Shown here in pieces: positions 19,042-28,923 of a stretch of 64,000 bases of DNA (its first letter is position 1; the number at the start of each line of letters is the position of its first letter). Both the position numbers and the translations under genes were made by a program. Source of the DNA: Flavobacteriaceae bacterium GSB9 (GTDB lineage Bacteria; Bacteroidota; Bacteroidia; Flavobacteriales; Flavobacteriaceae). A model generated the notes under the pieces. That model did no database searches, was not told the origin of the DNA, and was given only the letters and a program-made list of their open reading frames with translations. Location of the stretch: assembly GCA_022749295.1 (NCBI GenBank), contig CP062007.1, positions 1,240,001 to 1,304,000 of the forward strand, written 5' to 3'.

Positions 19042-22000
19042 TTAAAAATTTAATTTCACATTAAACCCAAAGTCTCTAGTAGAAGGAATATTATATGATT
19101 CTATACCCTGAAGGTTCCCAACACTAACACCTTGTTCCGGGTCGAAGTGTTCGGCTTTATTTACAAAGAAGAATAAATTTCTACCTACAAGCGATAAGTT
19201 AACTCCAGAGAACGGTGTTTTTGTTAAGAATTTACTTGGTAAAGAATATCCCAAAACCAGTTCTCTTAATCTAACATTTGTGGCATCAAAAACAAAATCT
19301 TCGGCTGATTTTGGATCCCTGCTAGCTACCTGAGACCAATAATTTTCAGCAGTTATTGAGGTTGTGTTGGCAGAATATGTGCCATCTCCATTATCAACTA
19401 CACCATCAACTACAAAACCATCTCTACCATTTAAAGTAATATCACTCACTCCAGCTCCGGCCATTCTTGCTTGTGAATACGATACGACTTCGCCTCCTAT
19501 ACGAAAATCAACAAGAAAACTAAGGGTGAAATCTTTATATCTAAATTGGTTAAATAAACCGGCTGTCCAATCTGGATTAAAATTACCTGCCAATACGTCA
19601 AAACCAGAAGTGAACTCTGGCAAGCCGCTATCGGCATTAACAATAATTTCGCCATCTTCCGTACGGTTAAAGCCTTTTATGTATAAATCACCATAATCTC
19701 CTCCTTTTTTCACAATAGTTTGAGCCAGTCTTTCAAACCCTGTAGAGAGATTAAGTTCCTCTCGATCACTTAAAATACTTAGTACTTTTGTTTTATACGT
19801 TGCAAAATTAACAGTGGCATCCCAAGAAAAATTCTCAGATTCAACTAAGTTGGCATTTAAAACAGCTTCTACACCTTTATTTTCAATTTCTCCCCCGTTT
19901 ACGACCTGTTTAGAATATCCTGAAGATTCAGGTACGTTAATTGTAAATATTTGGTCTTTCGTGTTGGTTTTAAACCACGTAAAATCCAATCCAATTTTAC
20001 CATTCAAAAAGCGAGCATCGAAACCAAACTCTGTTGAACTTGAAATTTCGGGCTTAAGATTTGGGTTATTAAGTAAAGTGGAAGCTTGTACAACACCTCC
20101 GTTAAAACCATAAAAGTCAAGACCCGGAGCCAAAAGATAAGGCCTAGTATCGTTTCCGACCTGTGCATAAGACCCTCTTACTTTTAAGAAGGATAGCGCA
20201 TCAGATTTAATATCAAACATATCGGTAAGTATTCCTGATAAGCCGACTGAAGGATAAAAGAAAGACCTATCTGATTCAGGAAGGGTTGAAGACCAATCGT
20301 TACGTGCCGTAACATCCAAAAACAAATATTCCTTAAAGGCCACTTGTGCAGATCCATACAAAGAATGAATCTTTTTATTAGAATAACCAGGAGTAACTGT
20401 TGTATTGGCCAAGTTATTTAGAGAGAAATAATTTCTCTTAGTTAACCTTCCGCCACTACTTAAAGTTGTACTTTTTCGCTCCATGGCATTTCCTCCTGCG
20501 TTTACATTTATTTTAAAATCCCCTAAGTCTTTATTATAAGATAATAAAAAATCAGTATTTAATTCCGTGTTTTCTCCAATAAATTCAGAATAACTTCCAA
20601 AATCTTGATTAAGAATTGCTATAGCTGCGTAACGAGAAATGTTTTGTTTATTTGTGGCCTTATCTAAACCTGCCCTAACCATTAAACTTAACTCATCTGT
20701 AAAGTCATACGTTAAAGAAGCAAAAGTAATTATCCTGTTTCGTTCGTCTGTTCTCAAGTTTCTTTTTGCCAACCAAAAAGGATTATTACCCAAAGTGCTT
20801 AGTGTATTGGCATTTATGTAATTATATCTTAATTCGCCAGCAGCATCAGTATATTCAAAATCTTTATATTGTCTGTAAGGCAAACTTCTTGGCATAGTAT
20901 ATACGGCCTCACCTATTTGCCCTTCTCCAGCTCCTATAGCATTTTCGATTTTTTGCGAAATAAAATTTGTTTTAACATCTAAATGTAATCTATCTGTTAA
21001 ATCGCTTGTTAAACGTAAATTAACGTTATGGCGATCCAGTTCATTTCCTATAACAATCCCCTCAGCTTCTGTATTTGTATATGAGAAATACCCTTGTGTT
21101 TTTTCACTACCCATAGAGGCCGATAGGCTTCTAGACCAGTTATAACCGGATTGAAAAAAGTCTATTCCATTATCAGGCTGTGGGTTAAACGCATAAGTTG
21201 CTGGTCCAGAATAATCAGGATTATGTTCAAGCTGCCAAGCCGCAACAGATTGCCCTTCCATTCTAGGCCCCCAACTACTTTTGGATAACGCATCATAAGT
21301 TCCCTCATTACCTTGTCCGTATTCGTTTTGCAAGTTCAATAAATTATAGGCACTTGAAGCCATAAAATTAGAAGATACTGTAATACGTGCCTTATCGGTA
21401 GCCGATCCTTTCTTTGTGGTTATTACGATAACCCCATTACTCGCTCGAGACCCATATAAAGCCGCTGCAGAAGGCCCTTTTAATACCGATATAGATGCAA
21501 TATCTTCTGGATTAATATTAGAAATACCATCAAAACTTGTAAACCCACCAATATCCGTAGAAGGCGAAGAAACCGAATTATCTATCGGCACACCGTCTAT
21601 TACATACAATGGTTGGTTATTTCCTGTTAATGATCGGTTACCCCTAAGCGTAATTCTAGAAGAACTTCCAACACCACTACTGGTAGTCGAGAAATTTAGA
21701 CCGGCGACTTTCCCCGAAAGTGAGTTAGCTACGTTTAAAGACCTGGCCTCAGAAAGGGACTCAGTAGATACTGTCTGGGTAGAATATGTTAATGACTTTT
21801 TATTCCTTTCAATACCCAAAGCCGTTATCACGACCTCCCCTAATTGTTCTGTATCTACAGACAAAGCAACATCTAAGGTAGTTGCTCCAGTAAATGCCAC
21901 TTCCTTCGTTAAATACCCAACATAAGAAACTACCAATGTTGCCGAATCATTTGATATTTCAATACTGTAATATCCATCAAAATTAGAAGAAACGCCATTA

Positions 22001-22152
22001 GATGTTCCTTTAACAACAATACTCGCTCCTGGTAATGGCATGCCATTACTTGCGTCTGTTATTGTTCCTGATACCGTTGTTTGCGCCTTGGCATTCTGGA
22101 AGCTAGTTACGCAAAATACAAGCAGCACAAGTTTTAGTACTTTTTGAATCAT
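19042..22152 (-). CDS. susC: SusC/RagA TonB-dependent transporter (no STN domain)
   Basis: The 1036-residue protein has a signal peptide (cleavage near QNAKAQ). A carboxypeptidase-regulatory-like domain spans residues 27-110 (VSGTITDASNGMPLPGAS), followed by a plug with QPLYVIDGVPIDNS and GSRASNGVIVITTKKG and a barrel ending FGFNVKLNF. Unlike the first SusC it lacks the STN domain, so it is a transporter without a sigma/anti-sigma link, which fits control by another regulator such as the nearby LytS/LytTR pair. It is predicted to import oligosaccharides or glycopeptides released by the adjacent enzymes. Confidence 0.95.
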   Translation of the reverse strand: MIQKVLKLVLLVFCVTSFQNAKAQTTVSGTITDASNGMPLPGASIVVKGTSNGVSSNFDGYYSIEISNDSATLVVSYVGYLTKEVAFTGATTLDVALSVDTEQLGEVVITALGIERNKKSLTYSTQTVSTESLSEARSLNVANSLSGKVAGLNFSTTSSGVGSSSRITLRGNRSLTGNNQPLYVIDGVPIDNSVSSPSTDIGGFTSFDGISNINPEDIASISVLKGPSAAALYGSRASNGVIVITTKKGSATDKARITVSSNFMASSAYNLLNLQNEYGQGNEGTYDALSKSSWGPRMEGQSVAAWQLEHNPDYSGPATYAFNPQPDNGIDFFQSGYNWSRSLSASMGSEKTQGYFSYTNTEAEGIVIGNELDRHNVNLRLTSDLTDRLHLDVKTNFISQKIENAIGAGEGQIGEAVYTMPRSLPYRQYKDFEYTDAAGELRYNYINANTLSTLGNNPFWLAKRNLRTDERNRIITFASLTYDFTDELSLMVRAGLDKATNKQNISRYAAIAILNQDFGSYSEFIGENTELNTDFLLSYNKDLGDFKINVNAGGNAMERKSTTLSSGGRLTKRNYFSLNNLANTTVTPGYSNKKIHSLYGSAQVAFKEYLFLDVTARNDWSSTLPESDRSFFYPSVGLSGILTDMFDIKSDALSFLKVRGSYAQVGNDTRPYLLAPGLDFYGFNGGVVQASTLLNNPNLKPEISSSTEFGFDARFLNGKIGLDFTWFKTNTKDQIFTINVPESSGYSKQVVNGGEIENKGVEAVLNANLVESENFSWDATVNFATYKTKVLSILSDREELNLSTGFERLAQTIVKKGGDYGDLYIKGFNRTEDGEIIVNADSGLPEFTSGFDVLAGNFNPDWTAGLFNQFRYKDFTLSFLVDFRIGGEVVSYSQARMAGAGVSDITLNGRDGFVVDGVVDNGDGTYSANTTSITAENYWSQVASRDPKSAEDFVFDATNVRLRELVLGYSLPSKFLTKTPFSGVNLSLVGRNLFFFVNKAEHFDPEQGVSVGNLQGIESYNIPSTRDFGFNVKLNF

Positions 22153-22309
22153 AAATTTAGTTTTTGAGTTAATAATTTAAGTTTTTTACTGAATTAACAG
22201 TGGGTTAATAATATGTTAAATCTATAAATCTAAAAGGTTAACTATACCATAATTTCGACCAATAACAATTTTGAAAAGGCGTTGGTTTATTTTTACTCTT
22301 AATACGATG

Positions 22310-22329
22310 ATTAATAATGAATTATTAAT
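22310..22329. promoter_or_regulatory. AT-only inverted repeat, possible operator of susCD
   Basis: ATTAATAAT-GA-ATTATTAAT is a perfect 9-bp dyad about 160 bp upstream of the susC start. In AT-rich DNA such dyads can arise by chance, so a regulatory role is only suggested by location. Confidence 0.3.
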
Positions 22330-22387
22330 GTACCTCTCCTTTTTTTGTTAAATCTTCAGGTTTTTATATTTGTTATAAAATTAATCC

Positions 22388-22421
22388 AAAAAAATAAGCA
22401 ACATATATAGTTGCTTATTTT
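22388..22421 (-). terminator. Terminator of the 11-gene glycosidase operon
   Basis: A perfect 12-bp stem (AAAATAAGCAAC with GTTGCTTATTTT) has a 7-nt loop and runs into TTTTTTT on the minus strand. It lies about 54 bp after the GH3 stop codon. Confidence 0.75.
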
Positions 22422-22474
22422 CAAATAAAAATGAAACGTGATGTTTTGATGTTTTGATATTGACTCCTAGATAC

Positions 22475-25117
22475 TTAATTGACCACCTTAAATGTTGCTT
22501 TTACCAAGTCTACCGAATTACCACCCACCATAACCTGAAAATCGCCAGGTTCAACGACACGCTGCATATCTCGATTCCATATCGCTAGTTCTGCGGGTGA
22601 TAATTCAAATTTTACTTGTTTGGTTTCTCCTTGTTTTATAAAAATTCTTTCGAACCCTTTTAGAGTCTTATGTGGTGTGGTTACACTGCTGTATATATCA
22701 TTTATATATAGCTGAACTACTTCATCGCCATCATAATCTCCTGTGTTTTTAACGTCTACAGATATGATAATTTTACCATCTATATGTATTATATCTGAAC
22801 TTAATTTTAGGTTTGAATACTCGAAAGTGGTATAGCTTAAACCATAACCAAACGTATACAAAGGGTTCTCGCTTTCACTAACATACCTGTGGATCGCCGA
22901 AGGTTTTTGATTGTAGTAAATAGGCAATTGCCCAACAGATTTTGGAAATGTGATAGGCAATCTTCCTCCCGGGTTATAATCGCCAAACAGAACATCGGCC
23001 ACAGCCCTACCTCCGGCTTCTCCGGGAAACCATGCCTCTAAAATAGCAGGTACGTTATCATTTATCCAGTTTACTGAAAGTGGACGACCATTTAAAAGCA
23101 CACAAACCACGGGAGTGCCCGTATTTTTAATGGCCTCGATTAATTCTTGCTGCATGCCATGTAAATTTAAAGTTGCCACATCTCTGTTTTCTTCAACCAG
23201 TTCTCGTGACTCCCCCAGAACAACCACTGCAACATCGGCCTTTTTAGCTATATCAATTGCTGGTTGCAGGTTAATTTTTTCAAGATTCCAACGGAAATGT
23301 GCACGGGCACCCCAGCCACCTTCCCACATCTCTATGCGGACTTTATACTTTTTACCGGCTTCAATATTTTTAGGTGTAGTAACTATACTTGTAGCACCTT
23401 TTGTCCAGTTATCAATAACTAACTGATCGTCAATCCACATTCTCACACCATCATCCGAACTTAAGCCTAGCCAGCCATCAAAGGATGTGTCTGATTGGAT
23501 ATATCCTGTCCATCGGATTGAAAAATCATCATCGTTAACACCTTCCCCGGGATTCCATGGCCAATCAAACTGTAATTGTTGGTCTATTCGAGTTAAAGCA
23601 GGCTCACCTTCAACATTTCTGTTATTAAAATATTCTCCTTTTAATCCGTTTTGATTTCCATCTGGCGTAAATAAATATTTAGAAGGGATAATTTGTCCTT
23701 TTACAATCAACGGCACACCTTCATCATAAAGAATATCGATATTACTTCCAGCCACTTGTTTAATGCCTTCAAGAACAGTAGTAGCCACTTTATTTTTAAC
23801 GGAATACCCTCCTAGCCGAGATGCATTGGCATTAGGACCAATAACCGCAATGGTGCTTAAATCTTTACTTAAAGGCAAGAGTTTATTTTGATTTTTTAGT
23901 AAACTGATAGATTTACGTCCTGATTCTAGCGCAACTTCCTGGTTTTCTTTTGAATGAAAACGCGCTTTAATCAAGCCTTTTTCAGTATATGGATTTTCAA
24001 ATAGCCCCAACAAGAACTTCAATCTTAAAACACCTCCTGCAGCACGGTCAATATTTTCCATCGTCAATTCACCTTCATTTACAAGATCAATAATCGTTTT
24101 TTGCCAAAACTCATTTGAAAAATCGTAAAACTGCATATCAACACCAGCAGAAACAGCCTGTCGAATGCTTTCTTTGGGCGAATCGGCTACGTAGTGCGTA
24201 GTTTGTATGTATTTTATTGCTCCCAGATCAGAAACAACAATCCCTTTAAAATTCCATTCATCTCTTAAAACATTGGTTAACAACCAGTGGTTTGCAGCAC
24301 AGGGAATACCATCTAACTCAGAATAGGCGCACATCGCTCCAAGCGCACCGCCTTGTTTATAAGCTTTCTCGAAAGTGGGCAAAAAATCTTCACGGGCAGT
24401 TCGTTCGCCTACAATTACAGGTGAAGAATTTCCTCCTGCCTGTGGATAGCTATGTACTGCAAAATGTTTCGGTTCTGCAATTATAGATTGGTCTGAAGCC
24501 AAGGTATCGCCCTGCATACCTTTTACCATAGCCAAACCCAGTTCGCCTGCCAAATAGGTATCTTCCCCAAAGGTTTCTGCGACCCGGCCCCAACGTGGTT
24601 CGCGGCCAATGCCCAAAACAGGCCCCAAGCCAAAATGCATGCCATGGGCTCTCGCTTCGCTGCCTATAACACGCCCCACTTTTTCCATAAGCGCTTTGTC
24701 CCAGGTAGCGCCTAAACCAATATTCATGGGAAACGCCGTACTCCCTTCGTCTAAATATCCATGTAGCATTTCGCACATGATAAGTGCGGGAATACCCCAA
24801 CGGTTGTTTTTTATAACATTCTTTTGAAGGTCATTAATCATTTTTGCTGAACGGGGATAAATATCATGGATAGCCCCCACACCCAAATCTCCAATTTTGG
24901 CTTTGGTTTTGGCTTTAGAGAAGTCTTCACCATCCTTAAAATGTTCACCTTTGTACATATCCATTTGACGGACTTTTTCTTCCAAGCTCATTCGGCTTAA
25001 CAAATCCTTCAAGCGGTCTTCTACAGGCAAGTTTACATCTTGATACGAATACTTTTGAGCAAATCCCAATTGGCATACACTCAAAACAAATACAATTGCT
25101 ATGGTTATCTTTTTCAT
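22475..25117 (-). CDS. GH3 glycoside hydrolase with inserted PA14 domain
   Basis: This 880-residue secreted enzyme has a signal peptide (CQLGFAQ). The N-terminal GH3 barrel carries the nucleophile Asp297 in IVVSDLGAI. An alpha/beta sandwich follows and is interrupted by a PA14 module at about 475-620 (GLKGEYFNNRNVEG, then SDDGVRMWIDD). The C-terminal fibronectin-III-like domain has ADVLFGDYNPGGRLPITFP before it. This architecture is common in beta-glucosidases and beta-xylosidases; PA14 often shapes the active site. It is the last gene of the operon, 17 bp after the GH92. Exact linkage is unknown; a role on beta-linked GlcNAc, xylose or glucose decorations is possible. Confidence 0.92.
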   Translation of the reverse strand: MKKITIAIVFVLSVCQLGFAQKYSYQDVNLPVEDRLKDLLSRMSLEEKVRQMDMYKGEHFKDGEDFSKAKTKAKIGDLGVGAIHDIYPRSAKMINDLQKNVIKNNRWGIPALIMCEMLHGYLDEGSTAFPMNIGLGATWDKALMEKVGRVIGSEARAHGMHFGLGPVLGIGREPRWGRVAETFGEDTYLAGELGLAMVKGMQGDTLASDQSIIAEPKHFAVHSYPQAGGNSSPVIVGERTAREDFLPTFEKAYKQGGALGAMCAYSELDGIPCAANHWLLTNVLRDEWNFKGIVVSDLGAIKYIQTTHYVADSPKESIRQAVSAGVDMQFYDFSNEFWQKTIIDLVNEGELTMENIDRAAGGVLRLKFLLGLFENPYTEKGLIKARFHSKENQEVALESGRKSISLLKNQNKLLPLSKDLSTIAVIGPNANASRLGGYSVKNKVATTVLEGIKQVAGSNIDILYDEGVPLIVKGQIIPSKYLFTPDGNQNGLKGEYFNNRNVEGEPALTRIDQQLQFDWPWNPGEGVNDDDFSIRWTGYIQSDTSFDGWLGLSSDDGVRMWIDDQLVIDNWTKGATSIVTTPKNIEAGKKYKVRIEMWEGGWGARAHFRWNLEKINLQPAIDIAKKADVAVVVLGESRELVEENRDVATLNLHGMQQELIEAIKNTGTPVVCVLLNGRPLSVNWINDNVPAILEAWFPGEAGGRAVADVLFGDYNPGGRLPITFPKSVGQLPIYYNQKPSAIHRYVSESENPLYTFGYGLSYTTFEYSNLKLSSDIIHIDGKIIISVDVKNTGDYDGDEVVQLYINDIYSSVTTPHKTLKGFERIFIKQGETKQVKFELSPAELAIWNRDMQRVVEPGDFQVMVGGNSVDLVKATFKVVN

Positions 25118-25134
25118 TTATAAATATTAAGTTT

Positions 25135-27384
25135 TTACTCTTGAATAATCTCTAAGGTGTTTCCGTTGACCAGCTCATCATGCGATATAAAGAAACTATC
25201 ATGAGAGTTCCCATTTAATTTGATTTCCTTAATATTGCCATCTTGATTTAACTGACGTTTTATCACGAGATTTTCATTTTTATAATATTCTAAATCGAGT
25301 TTTATAGTAATCTTATCGAACATTGGAGCGGTTATGGTGTAAACAGGCGCCCCTGGATTTATTGGATAAATTCCCATCATGGAATATACAAGCCAAGCAG
25401 ACATGGTTCCAGTATCGTCATTGCCCGGCAAGCCATCTGGTTTGTTGGTAAAATGTTTTCGAACCAATTTTTTAACCAACTTTTGCGCCGTTTCTTCTTC
25501 GCCTTTTAAATAGTTAAATAAATAAGGATAAGCGATATCGGGTTCGTTTGCCATATCGAACTGGTTGCTATCAAACACTTTGCGCAATTGATCACTAAAG
25601 CTTTTTTGTCCCCCCATTAATTTTATCAAGCCTTTAACATCATGGGAAACCATAAAGGTATATTGCCAAGCATTACCCTCTATAAACCCTACATTTTCTT
25701 CAAAATTAGCTCCGGAATTAGGATTAAAAGGCTCATAAAAACTTCCATCACTGTTTCTTGGGCGAAGTAGTCTGAGTTCTTTATCGAATAAATTTCTATA
25801 AGTAACCGATCGTTTTTTAAACCTTTTGTAATCTTTTTTATAACCCAACTCTTTAGCTAAAAGTGAAATGGCATAGTCGGCCACATTATATTCCTGCGTC
25901 GTTGAAACAGGCCCTTTTTCATTGGTAGTAACATACCCTTTTTCAATATAATCTTGAAGGCCGTTTCGTAGCGGGTTATCTTCTAATTTATCGGCGCTTT
26001 TCAACATTGCCTCATAGGCTTTACCGACATCAAAATCTTGTATATTTTTTAAGTAGGTATCTGTAATCACAATACTTGCAGGATCGCCAACCATAGTGAA
26101 TGTTTCGGTGGAATTCAATTCCCATTTAGGCAACCATCCGTTCTCATCGTACATATCCAACATACTTTTTACCATGTTAGATTGCTGTTTTGGATATACC
26201 AAAGACATGAGTTGATGTAGGTTTCTATAGGTATCCCAAAGTGAAAACACCGTGTATCTCGTATCGTTTGTTTGCCCTATTTTATTGGTTTTAATTTTAG
26301 GATATTGCCCGTTAAAATCGTTCAAGATATTTGGATGAATCAATGTATGGTATAAAGCCGTATAAAAAATAGTTTTATCTTCCTTGGACCCACCTTCAAC
26401 TAAAACCTTGGACAACTGTGCATCCCAAGCATTATATGTCCCTTCATAAACATCGTCAAAAGATTTATTTGCTGTCTCTTTTTCTAAATTTTCCCGAGCA
26501 TTATCAATGCTTACGTACGATATACCGACTTTAACCTCTACCGTTTCTGTTTTCTCAAAATTGTAACTGAAATAGGCACCAATACTATCGCCTACCACCA
26601 TTTTTTTTGAGTTTTTCATTAGCCGGGTTTTACCGTTGTATGTCATCCATTGGGCTTCGACACCCTTATACGTTGCCGGAGTTTTCCATACACCAAACTT
26701 ATCGGCAGGCTTAGAGAACTTAGCAACAAAATAAACCGGATAGGCATCCTCCGGACTGTTATAACAAAACGAACCTACACTGCGCATCCCTTCAATTTCG
26801 GTTGAAGACACGATTTTTACCATAGCTCCCTGCTCATTGGTAAGCCCTAAACCTAAATTAAGCAACACATTCGACTTTCCCTCAGGAAACGTAAACTTGT
26901 TGACACCAACACGTGTTGATGCCGTAAACTCAGTCTTTATTTTATATCTATCCAATACAGAACTGTAATAGCCTGCTTTTGCAATTTCATTCGAATATGT
27001 AGAACCGTATTTAAGATGATTGGTTTCTAACTGACCCGTTGTTGGCATAAGCAAAATAACGCCTAAGTCCGGACAACCTACACCACTTAAATTTACCTGT
27101 GAGAACCCTGTTAGAAATGTATTCTCATAAACATAAGGTGTAGACAGCCACCGGCTGTCTTTTTCAAGTGGCAAGTTTTGAGAACCAGCAACATTGAACG
27201 GACTAATACTTGCCATGCCTCTAGGTGCTATCGGTCCTGGAAATGTAGCCCCGTAATTAGATGTTCCAATAAACGGGTTTACAAAATCAACGGGAGCTTG
27301 CGCTTGTACATTAAAGCATAAAAACACAATAACCATTGTTGTTAATATGTCTTTAAGTACCTCAATTTTATCTTTTAAAAGCAT
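25135..27384 (-). CDS. GH92 alpha-mannosidase (first of two)
   Basis: The protein has 749 residues from ATG at 27384. A GTG two codons earlier is possible, but the ATG gives a cleaner signal peptide ending NVQAQA. GH92 hallmarks are VDFVNPFIGTSNYG at the mature N-terminus, FSLWDTYRNLHQ, ANEPDIAYPYLFNY, and GNDDTGTMSAWLVYSMMG near residue 655. GH92 enzymes are calcium-dependent, inverting exo-alpha-mannosidases acting on N-glycan mannose arms. Its GNDD/TGT signature differs from the GNED/CGQ form of the second GH92, so the two probably cut different linkages. It sits between GH29 and GH3 in the operon. Confidence 0.93.
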   Translation of the reverse strand: MLLKDKIEVLKDILTTMVIVFLCFNVQAQAPVDFVNPFIGTSNYGATFPGPIAPRGMASISPFNVAGSQNLPLEKDSRWLSTPYVYENTFLTGFSQVNLSGVGCPDLGVILLMPTTGQLETNHLKYGSTYSNEIAKAGYYSSVLDRYKIKTEFTASTRVGVNKFTFPEGKSNVLLNLGLGLTNEQGAMVKIVSSTEIEGMRSVGSFCYNSPEDAYPVYFVAKFSKPADKFGVWKTPATYKGVEAQWMTYNGKTRLMKNSKKMVVGDSIGAYFSYNFEKTETVEVKVGISYVSIDNARENLEKETANKSFDDVYEGTYNAWDAQLSKVLVEGGSKEDKTIFYTALYHTLIHPNILNDFNGQYPKIKTNKIGQTNDTRYTVFSLWDTYRNLHQLMSLVYPKQQSNMVKSMLDMYDENGWLPKWELNSTETFTMVGDPASIVITDTYLKNIQDFDVGKAYEAMLKSADKLEDNPLRNGLQDYIEKGYVTTNEKGPVSTTQEYNVADYAISLLAKELGYKKDYKRFKKRSVTYRNLFDKELRLLRPRNSDGSFYEPFNPNSGANFEENVGFIEGNAWQYTFMVSHDVKGLIKLMGGQKSFSDQLRKVFDSNQFDMANEPDIAYPYLFNYLKGEEETAQKLVKKLVRKHFTNKPDGLPGNDDTGTMSAWLVYSMMGIYPINPGAPVYTITAPMFDKITIKLDLEYYKNENLVIKRQLNQDGNIKEIKLNGNSHDSFFISHDELVNGNTLEIIQE

Positions 27385-27400
27385 GAACACTATTTTAATT

Positions 27401-28885
27401 TTACTTAATTACTTTGTTTATCTTTAAAGCCCATGCCTCTTTACAAGGCAAATCATTTATTAAATTTTCTGGAATAGAGACCTTAAAGCCTTCATCAAGC
27501 TTTTCCCATTTTAATTTTGTTTTAGCTCCAAGCATTGTGATTTTAGCCCCCTTTTTAGGTTGGACTGATTTTACAATAATTTCGGAAGGTATTTTGGTTT
27601 CTCCATCTTTTGCCAAATACACAAGAAACACATTGCCTTCCTTATTTTGCGTCATACAAATGTTGTTTTCTTTGTAGGGAGCAATAGGCTTCGTATTATA
27701 AATAGCCTCTCCATTTACATCCAACCAAGCACCGTACTCGTTAAGTAATTTATACGCCCCTGCCTGCCACTCTCCTTCTGCACTGGGAGCCACATTTAAC
27801 AGCAAGTTTCCTCCTTTGGCCACAACATCAACCAACATATGGATACCTTCCCTGCCCGTTAAATATTTAGCATCTGGAGTATAAGACCAGCCTCCACCTG
27901 AAGTAATACACGACTCCCATGGGTAGGGCAATGTTTTCTCAGGAACGCGATTTTCTGGTGTTAAATAATTTTGGTTCTTACTGTGCACAGCCCTATCGAC
28001 TACAATTAAACCTGGTTGTTTTTTTCTTGCTTTTTCAACCAACGCATCCATTTTCACATCCTGATCTACAACGCGGTGCTTTATAAATCCGTTACCCGAT
28101 TCATTTTCTTTGAATTTAGCGACATAATTTTTCTGCACAGTCTCTGGCTCTAATTTTTGAACCCAACCCCCGTCAAGCCATAATATATCTACATTTCCAT
28201 AGTCTGTAAGTAGCTCCAATATCTGATTATGGGTGAAATCGACATACTTCTGCCACTTTTCTGGATATGCTAGCGGATCGTAATTTACATTCCTGTCCAA
28301 TGGCGGAAAATAAGGGTCCCAATAATTTTCGTGATGCCAATCTGGTTTAGAAAAATAAGCCCCAATCCAAAGGTCCTCTTTTCTAAAAGCATCAAAAACT
28401 TCCTTTGTTATGTTCGATTTTGGGTTTGAGCTGAACGCACAATCTTCATCGGTTACTTTGTAATCGCTGTATTTTGTATCAAACATATTAAAACCATCGT
28501 GGTGCTTGGTGGTAAAAACCATGTACTTCATACCTGCATATTTAGCAGCCTTGGCCCACTTCTCTGGATTAAATTTTGTTGGGTTAAAGGTCTTCTTTAG
28601 GGCTTCATAATCTTTCACATATTGATTGTAATTTTCTGGATTACTGCCCTTTGTTCGTTCACACCAGCCATAATCTTCAGGGCACAGCGACCACGATTCT
28701 ACAATACCCCATTGGCTATAAGTACCCCAATGCATTAAAAGCCCGAACTTTAAGTCTTGCCATTTATCTAACTTTTCTAATACCAAAGGGTCTGTTTCAG
28801 GTATATACCTTTCGTCTTCGTAAATCGCTTGAGAAAACATTTTAACCGAAAGCAGTATGGCAACAATTGCTAATCTTTTTTTCAT
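27401..28885 (-). CDS. GH29 alpha-L-fucosidase
   Basis: This 494-residue enzyme has a signal peptide (VKMFSQA). The catalytic barrel carries W-x-D-LKFGLLMHWGTYSQWG near residue 45, TTKHHDGF-x-MFDT, and the predicted nucleophile Asp238 in DILWLDGG. A small C-terminal beta domain follows. GH29 enzymes retain configuration and remove alpha-fucose, including core or antennary fucose of N-glycans. This is a different subgroup from the second GH29 at 46956: shorter, without binding modules. It lies in the operon between GH20 and GH92, with 10-40 bp gaps. Confidence 0.92.
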   Translation of the reverse strand: MKKRLAIVAILLSVKMFSQAIYEDERYIPETDPLVLEKLDKWQDLKFGLLMHWGTYSQWGIVESWSLCPEDYGWCERTKGSNPENYNQYVKDYEALKKTFNPTKFNPEKWAKAAKYAGMKYMVFTTKHHDGFNMFDTKYSDYKVTDEDCAFSSNPKSNITKEVFDAFRKEDLWIGAYFSKPDWHHENYWDPYFPPLDRNVNYDPLAYPEKWQKYVDFTHNQILELLTDYGNVDILWLDGGWVQKLEPETVQKNYVAKFKENESGNGFIKHRVVDQDVKMDALVEKARKKQPGLIVVDRAVHSKNQNYLTPENRVPEKTLPYPWESCITSGGGWSYTPDAKYLTGREGIHMLVDVVAKGGNLLLNVAPSAEGEWQAGAYKLLNEYGAWLDVNGEAIYNTKPIAPYKENNICMTQNKEGNVFLVYLAKDGETKIPSEIIVKSVQPKKGAKITMLGAKTKLKWEKLDEGFKVSIPENLINDLPCKEAWALKINKVIK

Positions 28886-28923
28886 AGAGATATCTTTTTT
28901 TTTTTAATACATTTTATTCTTAC

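Larger units (their letters stand above)
22153..22474. other. Intergenic region upstream of the second susC
   Basis: These 322 bp contain no gene. They hold the terminator of the glycosidase operon (22388-22421), an AT-only palindrome (22310-22329) and, nearer susC, two copies of GTTAATAAT about 36 bp apart. I found no TAnnTTTG box. The susC promoter must lie here because the upstream operon ends in a hairpin. Confidence 0.7.
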
